From Sphingomonas sp. DG1-23 (GTDB lineage: Bacteria > Pseudomonadota > Alphaproteobacteria > Sphingomonadales > Sphingomonadaceae): a DNA stretch of 64,000 bases. Positions 9,324-17,970 of the stretch are shown here, piece by piece (position 1 is the first letter of the stretch; each line of letters begins with the position of its first letter). Both the position numbers and the translations under genes were made by a program. The notes beneath the pieces are model-generated. The model was not told the origin of the DNA and made no database searches. It was given only the letters and a program-made list of their open reading frames with translations. The stretch covers positions 124,001 to 188,000 of the forward strand of contig NZ_JAVAMA010000004.1 of NCBI RefSeq assembly GCF_030730875.1, read 5' to 3'.

Positions 9324-11297
9324 ATGTGGAAACGTTCGCTTACGGTGCTCGCGGCAGGGTTGCTCGGCATCGCCGTCGGAGTGCCGGCCTTCACCCAGGC
9401 GCCCGCGCCGCTCACTCCGGTGCCGCAAGCGCCGGCGGCCGTGGTTCCGGCGACTCCGACGGGAGTCGGCGCGCTGAACAAGGCCGACGCCGATGCGTGG
9501 CTCGACGGGTTCATGCCCTATGCGCTCGCCCGCGGCGACGTCGCCGGCGCAGTGGTGGTGATCGTCAAGGACGGCCAGGTGCTCACCCAGCGCGGCTTCG
9601 GCTATGCCGATGTCGCGAAGCGCAAGCAGGTCGATCCGGCGACGACGCTGTTCCGCCCGGGCTCGGTCTCCAAGCTCTATACCTGGACCGCGGTGATGCA
9701 GCAGGTCGAGGCGGGCAAATTGAACCTCGACGCCGACGTCAACCAATATCTCGATTTCAAGATACCTGCTTATGAAGGCAAGCCGGTCACGCTGCGCAAC
9801 ATCATGACGCACACCGCCGGTTTCGAGGAGATCATCAAGGGGCTGCTGAGCTTCGACAAGCCAGTCCCCAGCCTCGGCGACGTGGTCAAGCGCCGCATTC
9901 CCGAGCGGATCTATGCCCCCGGCACCACCCCGGCCTATTCGAACTACGCGACCGCGCTCGCCGGCTATATCGTCGAGCGCGTCTCGGGCATGTCGTTCGA
10001 CGATTATGTCGACCGCAACATCTTCGGCCGGCTGGGCATGCAATATTCGACCTTCCGCCAGCCGCTGCCGGCGCGGCTCAAGCCGTTCATGTCGCAAGGC
10101 TATGAGCTCGGTTCGGGCGACGCACAGAAGTACGAAGAGATCGGCATGGCGCCGGCGGGCTCCGCGGCGATCAGCGGCGGCGACATGGCGAAGTTCATGA
10201 TCGCGCATCTGAACAAGGGCGGACCGCTGCTCAGCCCCGCGACCGCGGCGCAGATGTACGCCCCCCAGCATAGCGATATCCCGGCGATCAATGGCATGGC
10301 GCTGGGCTTTTACGAGCAGCGGATCAATGGGCGCCGCTCGATCTCGCATGGCGGCGACACGGTCTATTTCCACAGCGACTTGTGGATCTTCCCCGAAGAC
10401 AATGTCGGGCTCTACGTCTCGATGAACAGCAACGGCAAGGACGGCGTCGCCCGGGTCCTGCGCGGCCGGCTGTTCGAGGAATTCGCCGACCGTTACCTGC
10501 CCGATGCCAACAAGAAGCCGCCGGTCGAGCTGCCGACCGCGAAGGAGCATGCGAAGCTGCTCGTCGGCACCTGGACCAACAGCCGGCGGATCGATTCGAG
10601 TTTCGCCAAGGTGATCGGCCTGATCGGCGACACCAAGGTGAGCCTCGACAAGGATGGCCGTCCGGTGATCCCGGCGCTGACCAGCCCCGGCGGCGCGCCG
10701 CGCAAGCTGATCGAGGTCGAGCCCTTCGTCTGGCAGGACGCCTATGGCCATGAGCGGCTCGCCGCGCAGGTGGTCGACGGCAAGGTCGTGCGCTGGAGCT
10801 TCGGCGAGGTCTCGCCGTTCATGGTCTGGTATCGCACCCCGGGCGCGCTCGACAGCGCGTGGCTGATGCCCGCTTTGCTGTTCGGCGTGGGCGTGGTGTT
10901 GCTCACCGCATTGTCGTGGCCGGTCGGCTGGTTCACCCGGCGTCGCTATGGCGCGCAGCTCGCGCTGCAAGGCGAGAGCCTGCGCACGTTCCGCGCGGTC
11001 CGCGGCTTTGCGTGGCTGACGCTCGCGGCCCTGGTCGGCTGGATGATCGTCATCACCGGGCTCGAGGATTTCGAGAGTCACGGCTCGACCGACGGGCTGA
11101 TCCTGCTGGTCCAGATCCTCGGCACGCTCGCATTCTTCGGATTGTTCGGGCTGTCGGTCTGGAACGCGTGGCTGACCTGGAAGGAGAAGCGCAGCTGGTT
11201 CGCGCGAGTATGGAGCGTGCTGCTGGTGCTCGCGGCGTTCTTCATCCTCTGGATGGCGCTGGCTTACAGGCTGGTCGGCTTCGGCACCGAGTTCTGA
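9324..11297 (+). CDS. Serine hydrolase (beta-lactamase/D-aminopeptidase type) with C-terminal membrane domain
   Basis: The start is the ATG at 9324 with AGAGGGG about 9 bp upstream; an earlier in-frame ATG at 9285 lacks a ribosome site. The product is 657 residues. A signal peptide comes first, then a Pro/Ala-rich linker, then a class C beta-lactamase fold. It has Ser114-Val-Ser-Lys117 (SxxK), Tyr205-Ser-Asn207 (YxN) and His342-Gly-Gly344. The last 150 residues hold about four hydrophobic segments, anchoring the enzyme in the membrane. Relatives include D-aminopeptidases and esterases. In this cluster cleavage of D-amino-acid peptides or peptidoglycan fragments is plausible. The substrate is inferred from context only. 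Confidence 0.88.
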   Translation: MWKRSLTVLAAGLLGIAVGVPAFTQAPAPLTPVPQAPAAVVPATPTGVGALNKADADAWLDGFMPYALARGDVAGAVVVIVKDGQVLTQRGFGYADVAKRKQVDPATTLFRPGSVSKLYTWTAVMQQVEAGKLNLDADVNQYLDFKIPAYEGKPVTLRNIMTHTAGFEEIIKGLLSFDKPVPSLGDVVKRRIPERIYAPGTTPAYSNYATALAGYIVERVSGMSFDDYVDRNIFGRLGMQYSTFRQPLPARLKPFMSQGYELGSGDAQKYEEIGMAPAGSAAISGGDMAKFMIAHLNKGGPLLSPATAAQMYAPQHSDIPAINGMALGFYEQRINGRRSISHGGDTVYFHSDLWIFPEDNVGLYVSMNSNGKDGVARVLRGRLFEEFADRYLPDANKKPPVELPTAKEHAKLLVGTWTNSRRIDSSFAKVIGLIGDTKVSLDKDGRPVIPALTSPGGAPRKLIEVEPFVWQDAYGHERLAAQVVDGKVVRWSFGEVSPFMVWYRTPGALDSAWLMPALLFGVGVVLLTALSWPVGWFTRRRYGAQLALQGESLRTFRAVRGFAWLTLAALVGWMIVITGLEDFESHGSTDGLILLVQILGTLAFFGLFGLSVWNAWLTWKEKRSWFARVWSVLLVLAAFFILWMALAYRLVGFGTEF

Positions 11298-11307
11298 GGA
11301 CATGGTG

Positions 11308-12321
11308 ATGCGTCTCTCGGTCGACCTGGCGGTGGAACGGCTTGCTTTCGCGAAGCCGTTCCGGATTTCGGGCCACGTCTTCACCGAAAGTCCGGTGGTG
11401 GTCGTCACGCTCTGTGACGGCCTCCACACCGGGCGGGGCGAGGCGAGCGGCGTCTATTATCTGAACGACGATGTGGACGCGATGACCGCGGCGCTGGAGA
11501 CGGTGCGCGAGGGGCTGGCCGGAGGGATGAGCCGCACCGAGCTCCAGCAGGCGCTCCCGCCCGGCGGCGCGCGCAACGCCGCGGATTGCGCGCTGTGGGA
11601 ACTGGAGGCGAAGCGCAGCGATACGCCGGCATGGAAGCTGGCGGGGCTGCCCGAGCCGAAGCCCTTGCTCACCACCTTCACGCTCGGCGCCGACGATCCC
11701 GCGGCGATGGCGGAGGGAGCCCTGGCCTATCGCGACGCCCGCGCGCTCAAGCTCAAGCTCACCGGCGATCTCGACCTCGACAGCGCCCGGATCCGCGCAG
11801 TGCGTGCGGCGCGCGGCGATTGCTGGATCGGCGTCGATGCCAATCAGGGCTTCGAGATCGGCGAGCTGGACCGATTGGTCGCCGTGCTGGTCGAGGCGCG
11901 GATCGCCTTGCTCGAACAGCCGCTCGCACGCGGACGCGAGGCCGATCTCGACGGCTATGATTCGCCGATCCCGATCGCGGCGGACGAGAGCGCGCTGAGC
12001 CTCGCCGATATGGACGGGCTCGTCGGCCGCTTCGAGACGGTCAACATCAAGCTCGACAAATGCGGCGGCCTCACCGAGGCAGTCGCGATCGCGCGGCGCG
12101 CGCGGCTGCTCGGCCTCGACGTGATGGTCGGCAACATGGTCGGATCGAGCCTCGCAATGGCGCCGGCGTTCCTGCTCGGCCAGCTCTGCGACGTGGTCGA
12201 TCTCGACGGCCCGACTTTCCTCGCCGCCGATCGCCGGCCCGGCATTCGCTACGAGGACGGCTACATCCATTGTCCCGATGACGTGTGGGGGCATCGCGCC
12301 CTGTGCCCGGCAAGCGCGTAA
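11308..12321 (+). CDS. dgcA: N-acetyl-D-glutamate racemase DgcA / dipeptide epimerase (enolase superfamily)
   Basis: The ATG at 11308 is preferred because GAGGA (11296-11300) is 7 bp upstream; the ATG at 11302 is too close. The product is 337 residues. Enolase-superfamily features are the LKLKL lysine pair, GVDANQGF, the metal ligands in LLEQPL and AADES, and NIKLDKCGG. The stretch ARNAADCALWELEAKR is typical of L-Ala-D/L-Glu epimerase relatives now assigned as DgcA. DgcA interconverts N-acetyl-D- and N-acetyl-L-glutamate after acetylation by DgcN, and dgcN lies 3.5 kb downstream. The alternative is epimerisation of L-Ala-D-Glu from peptidoglycan. Both fit the surrounding peptidases. It follows the serine hydrolase after 10 bp. 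Confidence 0.85.
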   Translation: MRLSVDLAVERLAFAKPFRISGHVFTESPVVVVTLCDGLHTGRGEASGVYYLNDDVDAMTAALETVREGLAGGMSRTELQQALPPGGARNAADCALWELEAKRSDTPAWKLAGLPEPKPLLTTFTLGADDPAAMAEGALAYRDARALKLKLTGDLDLDSARIRAVRAARGDCWIGVDANQGFEIGELDRLVAVLVEARIALLEQPLARGREADLDGYDSPIPIAADESALSLADMDGLVGRFETVNIKLDKCGGLTEAVAIARRARLLGLDVMVGNMVGSSLAMAPAFLLGQLCDVVDLDGPTFLAADRRPGIRYEDGYIHCPDDVWGHRALCPASA

Positions 12322-12322
12322 C

Positions 12323-12335
12323 GCAACATTGTTGC
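12323..12335. promoter_or_regulatory. Small palindrome GCAACA-T-TGTTGC
   Basis: A perfect 6-bp inverted repeat with one central base lies directly after the dgcA stop and 20 bp before the -35-like TTGACT of the next gene. It is possibly a second operator half. It has no T tract, so it is unlikely to be a terminator. Confidence 0.35.
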
Positions 12336-12343
12336 AATAATAG

Positions 12344-12383
12344 TTGACTCTTCTCTGATCAGGATAATAGCATCCTGATCAGA
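12344..12383 (+). promoter_or_regulatory. Predicted promoter with overlapping 12-bp palindromic operator
   Basis: TTGACT (12344-12349) is followed by a perfect inverted repeat, TCTGATCAGGAT-AATAGC-ATCCTGATCAGA (12354-12383). The repeat covers the position where the -10 box should be. The left arm contains the CAGGAT found in the same place in the promoter at 9189. Binding there would block RNA polymerase, so this reads as a repressor site for the M19-to-M19 operon. Confidence 0.6.
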
Positions 12384-12405
12384 TAAACGCTCAGGGAGAG
12401 CGGCA

Positions 12406-13554
12406 ATGCCATCATTGCCCCAGGTCTCGCGTCGCCGCCTGCTCGGCGGCGCGGCTGCCGTCGCGGCCGCGGGATTCCCGATGGTCAATAAAGGCCAGTT
12501 TCGGCTGTCCGCCGCCTCGCCGGTCAGCTATTCGCGCCGCGCAGTGGATCTGGTGCGGTCCTCGCTGGTCATCGACATGCTCGAGGTCATCAAGATCGAC
12601 GATCGCCCGCAATTCTATGGCGCGGCGATGACCGCGCAGGACGAGGCTGATTTCCGCGCCTGCGGGATCACCGGCTTCCACCATTCGATCGGCATCATGG
12701 GCCCCAATGCGCGCGAGGAGACGCTGACCTTCCTCGCGCTGAGCCAGGGCTATGTCGGGCGCGCTTCGCATCTGTTCACTCTGGTCGACAAGGCGGCGGA
12801 TCTCGATCGCGCCAAGAAAGACGGCAAGATCGCGGTGATCCTCGGGCTGCAGAACAGCGAGCATTTCCGCACCGTCGACGACGTCAAACTGTTTCACCAG
12901 ATCGGCCAGCGCTGCTCGCAGTTGACCTATAACAGCCAGAATCTGATCGGTTCGGGATCGACCGAGCGTGTCGATGGCGGGGTGACCGATTTCGGCGCGG
13001 AGATCGTCAAGGCGATGAACGCCGTCGGCATGCTGGTCGACGTCTCGCATTGCGGCGATCGCACCACGCTCGATGCGATCGCGCTCTCCGCCAAACCGAT
13101 CGCGATCACCCACAGCAATTGCCGGGCCTTGGTGAACCACCCGCGGCTCAAGACCGACGAGGCGATCAAGGCGATGGCGGCCAAGGGCGGGGTGATGGGC
13201 GTGACCGGCGTCCGCATGTTCGTCAGCGCGCAGGAGCCGACCGCGGTGCCGCAGATCGCCGACCATATCGACCATGTCGTCAAGCTCGTCGGGATCGAGC
13301 ATGTCGGGATCGGATCGGATGCCGATCTCAACGGCTATGAGGACATGCCGGCCGACCTGTATGCGCAGCTCAAGGCCGCATATAAAGCGAGCTACGCGTT
13401 TCGCGAGAAGATCGATGTCGATGGCTATGACCATCCGCGCAAGATCTACGACCTCACCGAAGAACTGATCCGGCGCAACTATTCGGACGCCAATATCGCC
13501 GCCGTGCTGGGCGGCAATTTCCGTCGGCTGCTGGGGGAAATCTGGGGCGGCTGA
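12406..13554 (+). CDS. Membrane dipeptidase-like protein (M19), Tat-exported, atypical metal site
   Basis: This 382-residue protein has a twin-arginine signal (SRRRLLGGAAAVAAA). The body is an M19 renal-dipeptidase fold with LVDVSHCGDRTTLDAI, AITHSNCRAL and HVGIGSDADLNG. The usual HxD metal pair at the start of the barrel is replaced by the segment LVIDMLEVIKIDDRP. The usual bridging Glu appears as Gln in ILGLQNSEH. The second dipeptidase at 19538 keeps all these residues. This one may be a divergent subfamily with another metal arrangement or a changed reaction. It is the first gene of a likely six-gene operon and is followed after 26 bp by a TonB receptor. Confidence 0.85.
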   Translation: MPSLPQVSRRRLLGGAAAVAAAGFPMVNKGQFRLSAASPVSYSRRAVDLVRSSLVIDMLEVIKIDDRPQFYGAAMTAQDEADFRACGITGFHHSIGIMGPNAREETLTFLALSQGYVGRASHLFTLVDKAADLDRAKKDGKIAVILGLQNSEHFRTVDDVKLFHQIGQRCSQLTYNSQNLIGSGSTERVDGGVTDFGAEIVKAMNAVGMLVDVSHCGDRTTLDAIALSAKPIAITHSNCRALVNHPRLKTDEAIKAMAAKGGVMGVTGVRMFVSAQEPTAVPQIADHIDHVVKLVGIEHVGIGSDADLNGYEDMPADLYAQLKAAYKASYAFREKIDVDGYDHPRKIYDLTEELIRRNYSDANIAAVLGGNFRRLLGEIWGG

Positions 13555-13580
13555 CTTTGGGACTCGAGGGGAGAAAAAAG

Positions 13581-15791
13581 ATGAACCGGTTCGCCTTGTC
13601 CGTACGCACCCTGCTGGCGGTTTCGACCGCCGCGGGCGCGCTGGCCTTTTCCGCGAGCGCGCAGGCGCAGGAGGCGCCGCCCGTCGCGCGCAGCGACGAC
13701 GAAATCGTCGTCACGGCGCAGAAGCGCGAGCAGAACCTCCAGGACGTGCCGATCTCGATCAGCGTGGTCAGTGGCGATGCGATGAAGGAGCAGGGCGCCG
13801 CCTCGCTCACCGATTATGCCGGCTATGTCCCCGGGCTGCAGGTGTCGACCACCGGCACGCCGGGGCAGACCACGATCACCCTGCGCGGCGTCGCCCCGCT
13901 CACCGCCAGCCAGACCGTCGGCATCTATCTCGACGACGCGCCGGTGGGATCGAGCGCGATCTACAATCGCGGCGGGCAATTCTCGCTCGATCTGCTGCCA
14001 TACGACATCGAGCGGGTCGAAGTGCTGCGCGGGCCGCAGGGGACGCTCTACGGCGCCAGCTCGATCGGCGGGCTGCTCAAATATGTCACGGTGACGCCGA
14101 GCACCTCCACCTTCAGCGTCCGCGGCGGCGTCGAGGGCTTCGGGATCAACGGGGCGGGGGATCTCGGCTGGGCCGGGCAGACGATGTTCAATGCGCCTTT
14201 GGTGGAGGGCAAGCTCGGCGTCACCGGCAGCTTTGCGTGGCGCAAGACCCCGGGCTTCGTGAACAGCGTCAACAATGCCGGGCTGACCGACCAGAATGAT
14301 TACGAGCAGATCGGCGGGCGGGTCGCATTGCTGTGGCAGGCGAGCGATCGGTTCAGCGCGCGGCTGACCGCGATCTACCAGGATCTCGATTCGGACGGGA
14401 ACGGGATCTACGCCGCCGATCTGACCGGCAAGCGGCTCGGCGACGGCAAGTCGTACAACAATTATGTGCCCGAGGCCTTCAAGACCGAGCTGCAATATTA
14501 TGCCGCGACGCTCGATTATGATTTCGGCGGGGTGACTGCGACTTCGGTCACCACCCACAGCACGACGCATGCCACCCAGCTGCAGGACGCCAGCTATGCG
14601 TTCGGCGTGCTGTTCCCCTTGCTCACCGGTGGCGCGGTAGCCGCGGGCATCACGCCGTTCGAGATCAATCTGGGGCTGCGCAAATGGACGCAGGAAGTCC
14701 GCCTCGCTTCGCCGAGCGGCGGCAGCTTCGAATGGCTGGTGGGCGGCTTCTACACCGACGAGAAGAGCTCGAACACGCAGCTGGTCCGCTCGTACGACAT
14801 GGCGGGGAACATCATCCCCGCGCTCGATCCGCTGGCGACGGTGGGGCTGCCGGCGACCTACAAGGAATATGCGGTGTTCGGCAACGCGACGCTCCGGTTC
14901 GGCGAGCGCTTCGAGATCACCGGCGGGGTGCGCTGGGCGCGCAACGAGCAGACCTTCCGCCAGATCAGCTCGGGGGCGATCGTGCCGCAGGCGGACGACC
15001 CCGGCGAATCGCAGGAAGACGTGGTGACGTGGAGCGTCAGCCCGCAATTCCATGTGAGCGACGACGCGATGCTCTATGGCCGGGTCGCCACCGGCTATCG
15101 ACCCGGTGGGCCCAACGTCATCGTTCCCAACGTGCCGCCGAGCGTCGATTCGGACACGCTGACCAATTACGAGATCGGCTTCAAGGCGGACCTGGCGGGC
15201 CGCGCGGTGTCGATCGACGTGGCCGCTTTCTACATGGACTGGAAGGACATCCAGGTGACGCGCGCGTTCGGGGGCGTCTCGGGCCAGGCCAATGGCGGCG
15301 CGGCGGCGAGCAAGGGCATCGAGGGCTCGCTTTATATCCGGCCAACGAGCGGGCTGACCCTGTCGCTGACCGGCTCGTATACCGATGCGAAATTGAGCGA
15401 GGACGTGCCCGAGATCAGCGGCGAGGATGGCGACCAGCTTCCCGGCGTGCCCAAGTTCAGCGGCGCGGCGCGGCTCGATTATCATGCCGAGCTGGGCGGC
15501 GATCTCAGCGCCGATTTCGGCGCGGGCGTGCGGCATGCCAGCAGCCGGCTGTCGCTGGTCGAGAGCGATCCGCTGACCGCGCGGGCGACCGCCTATACCG
15601 CGGTCGATCTCAACGCATCGCTCAACATCGGCGAGCATTGGAAGCTCCGCGCCTATGCGCGCAACCTGCTCGACGATGACGGCGAATTGTCGCGCTCGAC
15701 GCTGACCGACGGGCTCAACCAGCCGAGCTTCCTCGCGATCACGCCGCTCCAGCCGCGCACGATCGGCCTCGCCTTCGATCTCTCGTTCTGA
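13581..15791 (+). CDS. TonB-dependent receptor of the peptide/D-glutamate operon
   Basis: The ATG at 13581 follows GAGGGGAG (13565-13572). The product is 736 residues with a signal peptide ending near ASAQAQ. The plug contains DDEIVVTAQKREQNLQDVPI, VEVLRGPQGTLYGASSIGG and a beta-barrel ending TIGLAFDLSF. This is the 700-800-residue iron-siderophore-like receptor subgroup that is expanded in sphingomonads, where many members take up organic nutrients. It lies between a periplasmic dipeptidase and dgcN, so uptake of a D-Glu-containing peptide is a reasonable inference. The next gene starts 14 bp after its stop. Confidence 0.9.
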   Translation: MNRFALSVRTLLAVSTAAGALAFSASAQAQEAPPVARSDDEIVVTAQKREQNLQDVPISISVVSGDAMKEQGAASLTDYAGYVPGLQVSTTGTPGQTTITLRGVAPLTASQTVGIYLDDAPVGSSAIYNRGGQFSLDLLPYDIERVEVLRGPQGTLYGASSIGGLLKYVTVTPSTSTFSVRGGVEGFGINGAGDLGWAGQTMFNAPLVEGKLGVTGSFAWRKTPGFVNSVNNAGLTDQNDYEQIGGRVALLWQASDRFSARLTAIYQDLDSDGNGIYAADLTGKRLGDGKSYNNYVPEAFKTELQYYAATLDYDFGGVTATSVTTHSTTHATQLQDASYAFGVLFPLLTGGAVAAGITPFEINLGLRKWTQEVRLASPSGGSFEWLVGGFYTDEKSSNTQLVRSYDMAGNIIPALDPLATVGLPATYKEYAVFGNATLRFGERFEITGGVRWARNEQTFRQISSGAIVPQADDPGESQEDVVTWSVSPQFHVSDDAMLYGRVATGYRPGGPNVIVPNVPPSVDSDTLTNYEIGFKADLAGRAVSIDVAAFYMDWKDIQVTRAFGGVSGQANGGAAASKGIEGSLYIRPTSGLTLSLTGSYTDAKLSEDVPEISGEDGDQLPGVPKFSGAARLDYHAELGGDLSADFGAGVRHASSRLSLVESDPLTARATAYTAVDLNASLNIGEHWKLRAYARNLLDDDGELSRSTLTDGLNQPSFLAITPLQPRTIGLAFDLSF

Positions 15792-15805
15792 CCCGGGAAG
15801 CCATC

Positions 15806-16843
15806 ATGAACGCCCCTTTCGGCCTGAACGTCGACCTGCTTTCGCTGCCCCAGCCCTATCTCCTGTTCCTCGGCGACACGACCGAGCCGGGTTTCGCCAA
15901 GACCGCGTTCGGGCTTCGTGACTGGGCGGGAGAGAAATGCGTCGGCGAATTTTCGTGCGGCGCCACCGTCACTACCAAGCTCGAGAAGATGACGCCCGCC
16001 CAGGCAGTGGCCGAAGGCGCGAAGGGGCTGGTGATCGGGGTCGCCAATCCCGGCGGGGTGATCCCGACCTCGTGGCGCAAGTCGCTGATCGAGGCGCTCG
16101 AGGCGGGGCTCGATCTGGTCGCGGGGATGCATACGCGGCTCGCCGACATTCCCGAGCTGGCCGAGGCGGCGGAACGGCTGGGGCGGCGGCTGATCGACAT
16201 CCGCGTGCCGCCCGCCGACATTCCGGTCGCCACCGGGCGCAAGCGGAGCGGCAAGCGGCTGCTCACCGTCGGCACCGATTGCGCGCTCGGCAAGAAATAT
16301 ACCGCGCTGGCGCTGGCGCGCGCGTTCAGGCGGCGGGGAGTCGACAGCGATTTCCGCGCCACCGGCCAGACCGGGATCATGATCGCCGGGGGCGGCATGC
16401 CGATGGACGCAGTGGTCTCCGATTTCGAGGCGGGGGCGGCGGAGATGCTGTCGCCCGACGCCGACCCCGGGCATTGGGACGTGATCGAAGGGCAGGGTTC
16501 GCTGGCGCACCCGGCCTATGCGGCGGTGTCGCTCGGGCTGCTCCACGGCAGCCAGCCGGACGTCTTCGTGGTGTGCCACGAGCCGGGGCGGACCGAGATG
16601 CTCGGCACCGCGGGCTATCGGGTCGCGACGATCGAGGAGATCATCGACCTGACGCTGGCGCTCGGGCGGCGGACAAATCCCGACATCCGCTGCGGTGGGG
16701 TGAGCTTCAACACCTCCGCGCTGGACGAAGCCGAGGCCGAGGCGGTGATGCGGCGCGAGAGCGAACGGCTCGGGCTGCCGGTCGCCGATCCGGTGCGCGG
16801 CGGCGCGGCGTTCGACGCGCTGGTCGAGAGCTGCCTCGCATGA
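15806..16843 (+). CDS. dgcN: D-glutamate N-acetyltransferase DgcN (DUF1611)
   Basis: This 345-residue protein has the two-part DUF1611 layout. The N-terminal domain contains GLVIGVANPGGVIP. The C-terminal P-loop-like domain contains TVGTDCALGKKYTALALARA and ATGQTGIMIAGGG. DUF1611 proteins beside DgcA are the DgcN enzymes that acetylate D-glutamate, the first step of an acetylated D-Glu route ending in N-acetyl-L-glutamate. The partner dgcA lies in the same cluster at 11308. It overlaps the permease gene by ATGA, so the two are translationally coupled. It acts in the cytoplasm. Confidence 0.88.
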   Translation: MNAPFGLNVDLLSLPQPYLLFLGDTTEPGFAKTAFGLRDWAGEKCVGEFSCGATVTTKLEKMTPAQAVAEGAKGLVIGVANPGGVIPTSWRKSLIEALEAGLDLVAGMHTRLADIPELAEAAERLGRRLIDIRVPPADIPVATGRKRSGKRLLTVGTDCALGKKYTALALARAFRRRGVDSDFRATGQTGIMIAGGGMPMDAVVSDFEAGAAEMLSPDADPGHWDVIEGQGSLAHPAYAAVSLGLLHGSQPDVFVVCHEPGRTEMLGTAGYRVATIEEIIDLTLALGRRTNPDIRCGGVSFNTSALDEAEAEAVMRRESERLGLPVADPVRGGAAFDALVESCLA

Positions 16844-17970
16844 GCAGCGCCGCCGCAGGATCGAGCTGGTTCCAGCGCTTCCTGCTGCCCGGCTTCGCGA
16901 TGAAGGCCGTGATCATCGGCGGCGGCTATGCCACCGGGCGCGAGCTGGCCGAATATTTCCTGCCCGCGGGGCCGTGGGGCGGACTGATGGGCATGCTGCT
17001 GGCGATGCTGCTGTGGAGCGTGATCGCCGCGACCACCTTCGCTTATGCCCGGCTGGCGGGGGCGCTCGACTATCGCGCCTTCTTCGCCGATCTGCTCGGG
17101 CCGGCCTGGATCGCGTTCGAAGTGGCGTACATCCTGTTCGTCGTGCTGATCCTGGCGGTGTTCGGGGCGAGCGCGGGGGCGATCGGCGCGGCGATGTTCG
17201 GCTGGCCGAGCTTTATCGGCGCATTGCTGCTGGCGAGCGGCATCCTCGCCACCGTCGCATTGGGCAATCAGGCAGTCGAGGGCGTGTTCAAAAATGTCTC
17301 GTTCCTGCTCTACGGCGTCTATGCGCTGTTCCTGATCCTCGCGCTGTTCAGCTTCGGCGACCGTATCGCCGCGGGCTTTTCGACCCCGGCGCCGTGGCAG
17401 GGCTGGGCGTCGGGCGGGCTGACCTATGCCAGCTACAACATCATCGGCGCGGTGGTGATCCTGCCGGTGCTCCGCCATCTGACCAGCAGCCGCGACGCCG
17501 TGATCGCGGGCATGATCGCGGGACCGCTGGCGATGGCGCCGGCGATCCTGTTCTTCACTTGCATGGTCGCTTTCTATCCCGCGATCGGGGCCGAGACGCT
17601 GCCGTCCGACTTCCTGTTGCGCCAATTGAACGCGCCGCTGTTCCACTGGCTGTTCCAGATCATGATCTTCGCCGCTCTGCTCGAAAGCGGTGCAGGCGCG
17701 GTGCATGCGATCAACGAGCGCGTCGCCGGGGTGCTGCGGCGCCGCCGCGGCGTGGAGCTGGGCGCGCGCGCGCGGGCGCTGATCGCCGGGGTGCTGCTGC
17801 TGGTCTGCATGTTCGTCGCCGAGCGGGTGGGGCTGATCGCGCTGATCGCCAGCGGCTACCGGCTGCTCGCCTGGCTGTTCCTCGCCGTGTTCGTGCTGCC
17901 GCTGATGACGATCGGGCTGGCGCGACTGCTCCGGCGCCGTTCTGCATCCCCCAAGGAGATCGCCGCATGA
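16840..17970 (+). CDS. YkvI-like inner-membrane permease
   Basis: This 376-residue protein has about ten hydrophobic segments and begins FLLPGFAMKAVIIGGGYATGREL, a pattern of the YkvI family in the amino-acid/polyamine transporter fold. It starts at the ATGA overlap with dgcN, and its own stop overlaps the next start. The operon position between dgcN and peptidase genes suggests uptake of D-glutamate, an acetylated form or a small peptide across the inner membrane. No substrate is known for this family from sequence. Confidence 0.8.
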   Translation: MSSAAAGSSWFQRFLLPGFAMKAVIIGGGYATGRELAEYFLPAGPWGGLMGMLLAMLLWSVIAATTFAYARLAGALDYRAFFADLLGPAWIAFEVAYILFVVLILAVFGASAGAIGAAMFGWPSFIGALLLASGILATVALGNQAVEGVFKNVSFLLYGVYALFLILALFSFGDRIAAGFSTPAPWQGWASGGLTYASYNIIGAVVILPVLRHLTSSRDAVIAGMIAGPLAMAPAILFFTCMVAFYPAIGAETLPSDFLLRQLNAPLFHWLFQIMIFAALLESGAGAVHAINERVAGVLRRRRGVELGARARALIAGVLLLVCMFVAERVGLIALIASGYRLLAWLFLAVFVLPLMTIGLARLLRRRSASPKEIAA

